Assembly (NCBI GenBank): GCA_937898265.1
Contig: CALEJM010000232.1
Span: 1 to 8,315 of the forward strand
DNA: 8,315 bases
Direction: 5' to 3'
DNA from: an uncultured Porphyromonadaceae bacterium
GTDB lineage: Bacteria > Bacteroidota > Bacteroidia > Bacteroidales > Paludibacteraceae
Part shown: piece by piece, positions 6,323 to 8,315 of the stretch
Position numbering within the stretch: position 1 is the first letter of the stretch
Layout: the number at the start of each line of letters is the position of its first letter
Notes under the pieces: model-generated
Told to the model about the DNA's origin: nothing
Database searches by the model: none
What the model saw: the letters and a program-made list of their open reading frames with translations, nothing else
Position numbers and translations under genes: made by a program

Positions 6323-8260
6323 ATGGTCTCGATAGAACACCTCACGATGGAGTTTAGCTCTAAACCCATCTTCGACGATATCACTTTCCTCATCAATCCC
6401 AAGGACAAGATGGCTCTTGTGGGCAAGAACGGCGCAGGCAAGACCACGCTGCTCCGACTCCTTGCCGGAGAGCAAGTGCCCACCTCGGGCACCATTGCCA
6501 AGACCAAAGACCTCACCATAGGTTATCTCCCGCAACATCTGCTGATTACCGATGCCCGCACCGTGATGCAGGAGGCGCAGACTGCTTTTAGCGATATCCT
6601 TGAGATTGAGCGTAAGGTGGAGAGTCTCACTCAGCAGCTTGCCGAGCGCACCGACTACGAGAGCGAAGCCTATCAGGAGCTCATCGAGCAGCTCTCTCAC
6701 GAAAACGAGCGTCTCGCCCTCTCCGACGTTTCCAACATGCAGGCTGAGATAGAGAAGACGCTTGTGGGTCTCGGCTTCGAGCGTACCGATTTCGAACGTC
6801 AGACCTCGGAGTTCAGTGGTGGTTGGCGTATGCGTATTGAGTTGGCTAAGGTGCTGTTACGTCGTCCGCAACTCATTCTGCTTGACGAGCCGACCAACCA
6901 CCTCGACATCGAGTCAATCCAGTGGCTGGAGCAGTTTTTGGCTAACTACAACGGCGCTGTAGTCCTGGTGAGTCACGACCGCACGTTCCTTGACCGCGTC
7001 ACCACTCGCACCGTTGAAATCTCCCTTGGACGCATCTACGACTACAAAGTGCCTTACACACAATATGTAGAACTGCGTAAGGAGCGTCGCGAGCAGCAGC
7101 TTCGTGCCTACGAAAACCAACAGAAGATGATTGCCGACACCGAGGCGTTCATCGAGCGATTCCGCTATAAAGCCACCAAGGCCGTACAGGTTCAGAGTCG
7201 TATCAAGCAACTCGACAAACTGGAGCGACTGGAGGTTGACGAGGAGGACAACTCCACGCTGCGCCTCAAGTTTCCGCCCGCACCTCACTCCGGCACACTC
7301 CCCATCAACATTGAGAACCTCAAGAAGGCGTACGGCGAGCACGTCGTGTTCCACGACGTTGAGATGCAGATTCGCCGAGGCGAGAAGGTGGCCTTCGTGG
7401 GTCGTAACGGCGAGGGTAAGTCTACGCTCGTCAAATGTATCATGAACGAGATTGACTACGAGGGCTCACTCCAGTTGGGACACCTTGTCAAGATAGGTTA
7501 TTTCGCACAGAATCAGGCTTCGCTGCTTGATGAGGAGAAGACCGTCTTCCAAACCATCGACGACGTTGCCGTGGGCGATATCCGCACTAAGATACGCGAT
7601 ATCTTGGGTGCGTTCATGTTTGGTGGCGACAATATCGAGAAGAAGGTCAAAGTGCTTTCGGGTGGCGAGCGGAGCCGTCTGGCCATGATTCGTCTGCTCC
7701 TTGAGCCTGTCAACCTCCTTATCCTTGACGAGCCGACCAACCACCTCGACATGCGCTCCAAAGATGTGCTCAAAGAGGCGATCAAGGAGTTTACGGGAAC
7801 GGTGATCGTGGTGAGTCACGACCGCGACTTTCTCGACGGTCTTGTGGAGAAGGTCTATGAGTTTGGTCACGGACAGGTGCGTCTTCATCTCGGCGGCATC
7901 GGTGAGTTTCTTGAGACCAAGAAGCTGGAGAGTCTGCGCGACATTGAGAAAAAGAGCGCCCCAGCCACGGAGGAGACGAAGAAAGAGGAAGTCTCTGCCG
8001 CCAAGCAGAACTACGAAGAACGCAAGCAGCAGCGCTCCCAGCTCCGTAAGATAGAGCGTGAGGTGGAGCAGGTGGAGCAGGACATTGCCCGCATGGAGCA
8101 GGAGGTGGCCGATATGGAGGGACGCTTTGCCGCCGGCGAGAACTCTGCCGAACTCACCGAGCAATACGGCAACCTCAAGCATCGGCTCGACCAGAAAGTC
8201 TACGAATGGGAACTCCTCTCCGAGAAGGTGGAGACCCTCCGCAGCGAACTCGAAGCTTAA
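6323..8260 (+). CDS. ABC-F family ATP-binding protein (YheS/YdiF-like)
   Basis: Soluble dual-ATPase protein of the ABC-F class, which by family binds the ribosomal E site region and adjusts translation; it has no membrane domain, so it is not a transporter. Over 645 residues: ABC1 with Walker A GKNGAGKT (34-41), signature FSGGW (164-168), Walker B LILLDEPTNHLD (D188, E189) and H218; the linker with the basic RYKATKAVQVQSR stretch (about 281-293) typical of the P-site tRNA interaction motif; ABC2 with GRNGEGKST (360-368), LSGGERS (445-451), LLILDEPTNHLD (D469, E470) and H499; then a charged extension (about 550-645) predicted to form a coiled coil. Signature FSGGWRMR resembles YheS/YdiF more than Uup. 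The frame runs back to TTG 6176 inside the GGGPS gene, but ATG 6323, 16 bases past that stop, begins a normal ABC domain and is preferred. Nothing marks it as an antibiotic resistance protein. Confidence 0.9.
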   Translation: MVSIEHLTMEFSSKPIFDDITFLINPKDKMALVGKNGAGKTTLLRLLAGEQVPTSGTIAKTKDLTIGYLPQHLLITDARTVMQEAQTAFSDILEIERKVESLTQQLAERTDYESEAYQELIEQLSHENERLALSDVSNMQAEIEKTLVGLGFERTDFERQTSEFSGGWRMRIELAKVLLRRPQLILLDEPTNHLDIESIQWLEQFLANYNGAVVLVSHDRTFLDRVTTRTVEISLGRIYDYKVPYTQYVELRKERREQQLRAYENQQKMIADTEAFIERFRYKATKAVQVQSRIKQLDKLERLEVDEEDNSTLRLKFPPAPHSGTLPINIENLKKAYGEHVVFHDVEMQIRRGEKVAFVGRNGEGKSTLVKCIMNEIDYEGSLQLGHLVKIGYFAQNQASLLDEEKTVFQTIDDVAVGDIRTKIRDILGAFMFGGDNIEKKVKVLSGGERSRLAMIRLLLEPVNLLILDEPTNHLDMRSKDVLKEAIKEFTGTVIVVSHDRDFLDGLVEKVYEFGHGQVRLHLGGIGEFLETKKLESLRDIEKKSAPATEETKKEEVSAAKQNYEERKQQRSQLRKIEREVEQVEQDIARMEQEVADMEGRFAAGENSAELTEQYGNLKHRLDQKVYEWELLSEKVETLRSELEA

Positions 8261-8281
8261 CCCCCACCCATCGATAGCATG

Positions 8282-8315
8282 AAAGGACAAACCCGTGAAT
8301 GGATTTGTCCTTTTT
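8282..8315 (+). terminator. Intrinsic terminator at end of the gldE-to-ABC-F run (cut by window edge)
   Basis: AAAGGACAAA (8282-8291) pairs perfectly with TTTGTCCTTT (8304-8313) around a 12-base loop in which CC/GG could extend the stem past one mismatch; a T-run continues to the last base of the window. It lies 21 bases after the ABC-F stop and closes the five-gene run. Confidence 0.85.

Noticed and set aside
6323..8260. ABC-F protein as an antibiotic resistance determinant
   Set aside because: Signature and C-terminal extension resemble housekeeping YheS/YdiF-type proteins, and no mobile or leader-attenuator signature surrounds it.
7466..8290. 274-codon open frame on the - strand opposite the ABC-F C-terminal half
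   Set aside because: Low-complexity Leu-rich product produced by the reverse complement of a Glu/Lys-rich coiled-coil coding region; its start lies in the terminator region.

Overview
The window reads as a chromosomal segment of a Bacteroidota bacterium, most likely order Bacteroidales and possibly Prevotella-like. Three things point there: a gldE-gldD pair, a bacterial group II-type geranylgeranylglyceryl phosphate synthase, and two intergenic copies of the Bacteroidota -7 promoter motif TAnnTTTG. Translation starts follow A-rich stretches rather than Shine-Dalgarno sites. Genus-level placement is a guess. All six genes lie on the + strand, coding is nearly continuous, and no stretch over 300 bases lacks a gene.

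Layout: (1) The window opens inside a DsbD-type membrane thiol reductant transporter gene (to 1819), which ends at a strong intrinsic terminator (1840-1878). (2) Four bases after that terminator lies a promoter (1882-1889) for a single-domain GH18 chitinase-like lipoprotein (1911-2939). (3) A second promoter motif (2969-2976) precedes five tightly packed genes: gldE (CNNM/CBS/CorC membrane protein), gldD (lipoprotein), an Sfp-type 4'-phosphopantetheinyl transferase, a GGGPS-family prenyltransferase, and a dual-ATPase ABC-F protein. The first two overlap by 14 bases, the PPTase stop abuts the GGGPS start, and the other gaps are 31 and 16 bases. The run ends in a terminator hairpin (8282-8315) cut by the window edge.

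Taken together, the genes concern the cell envelope (periplasmic redox, a cell-surface or periplasmic glycosidase, gliding-family membrane proteins, a prenyl-glycerol lipid enzyme) plus one ribosome-associated-type ATPase. The five-gene run from gldE to the ABC-F gene is probably one transcript, but the shared job of its members is not evident from sequence. I see no mobile element, tRNA, rRNA, CRISPR or phage gene. I do not see an unmistakably new system. The least understood part is the pairing of the PPTase with an archaeal-type ether-lipid enzyme directly behind gldED.
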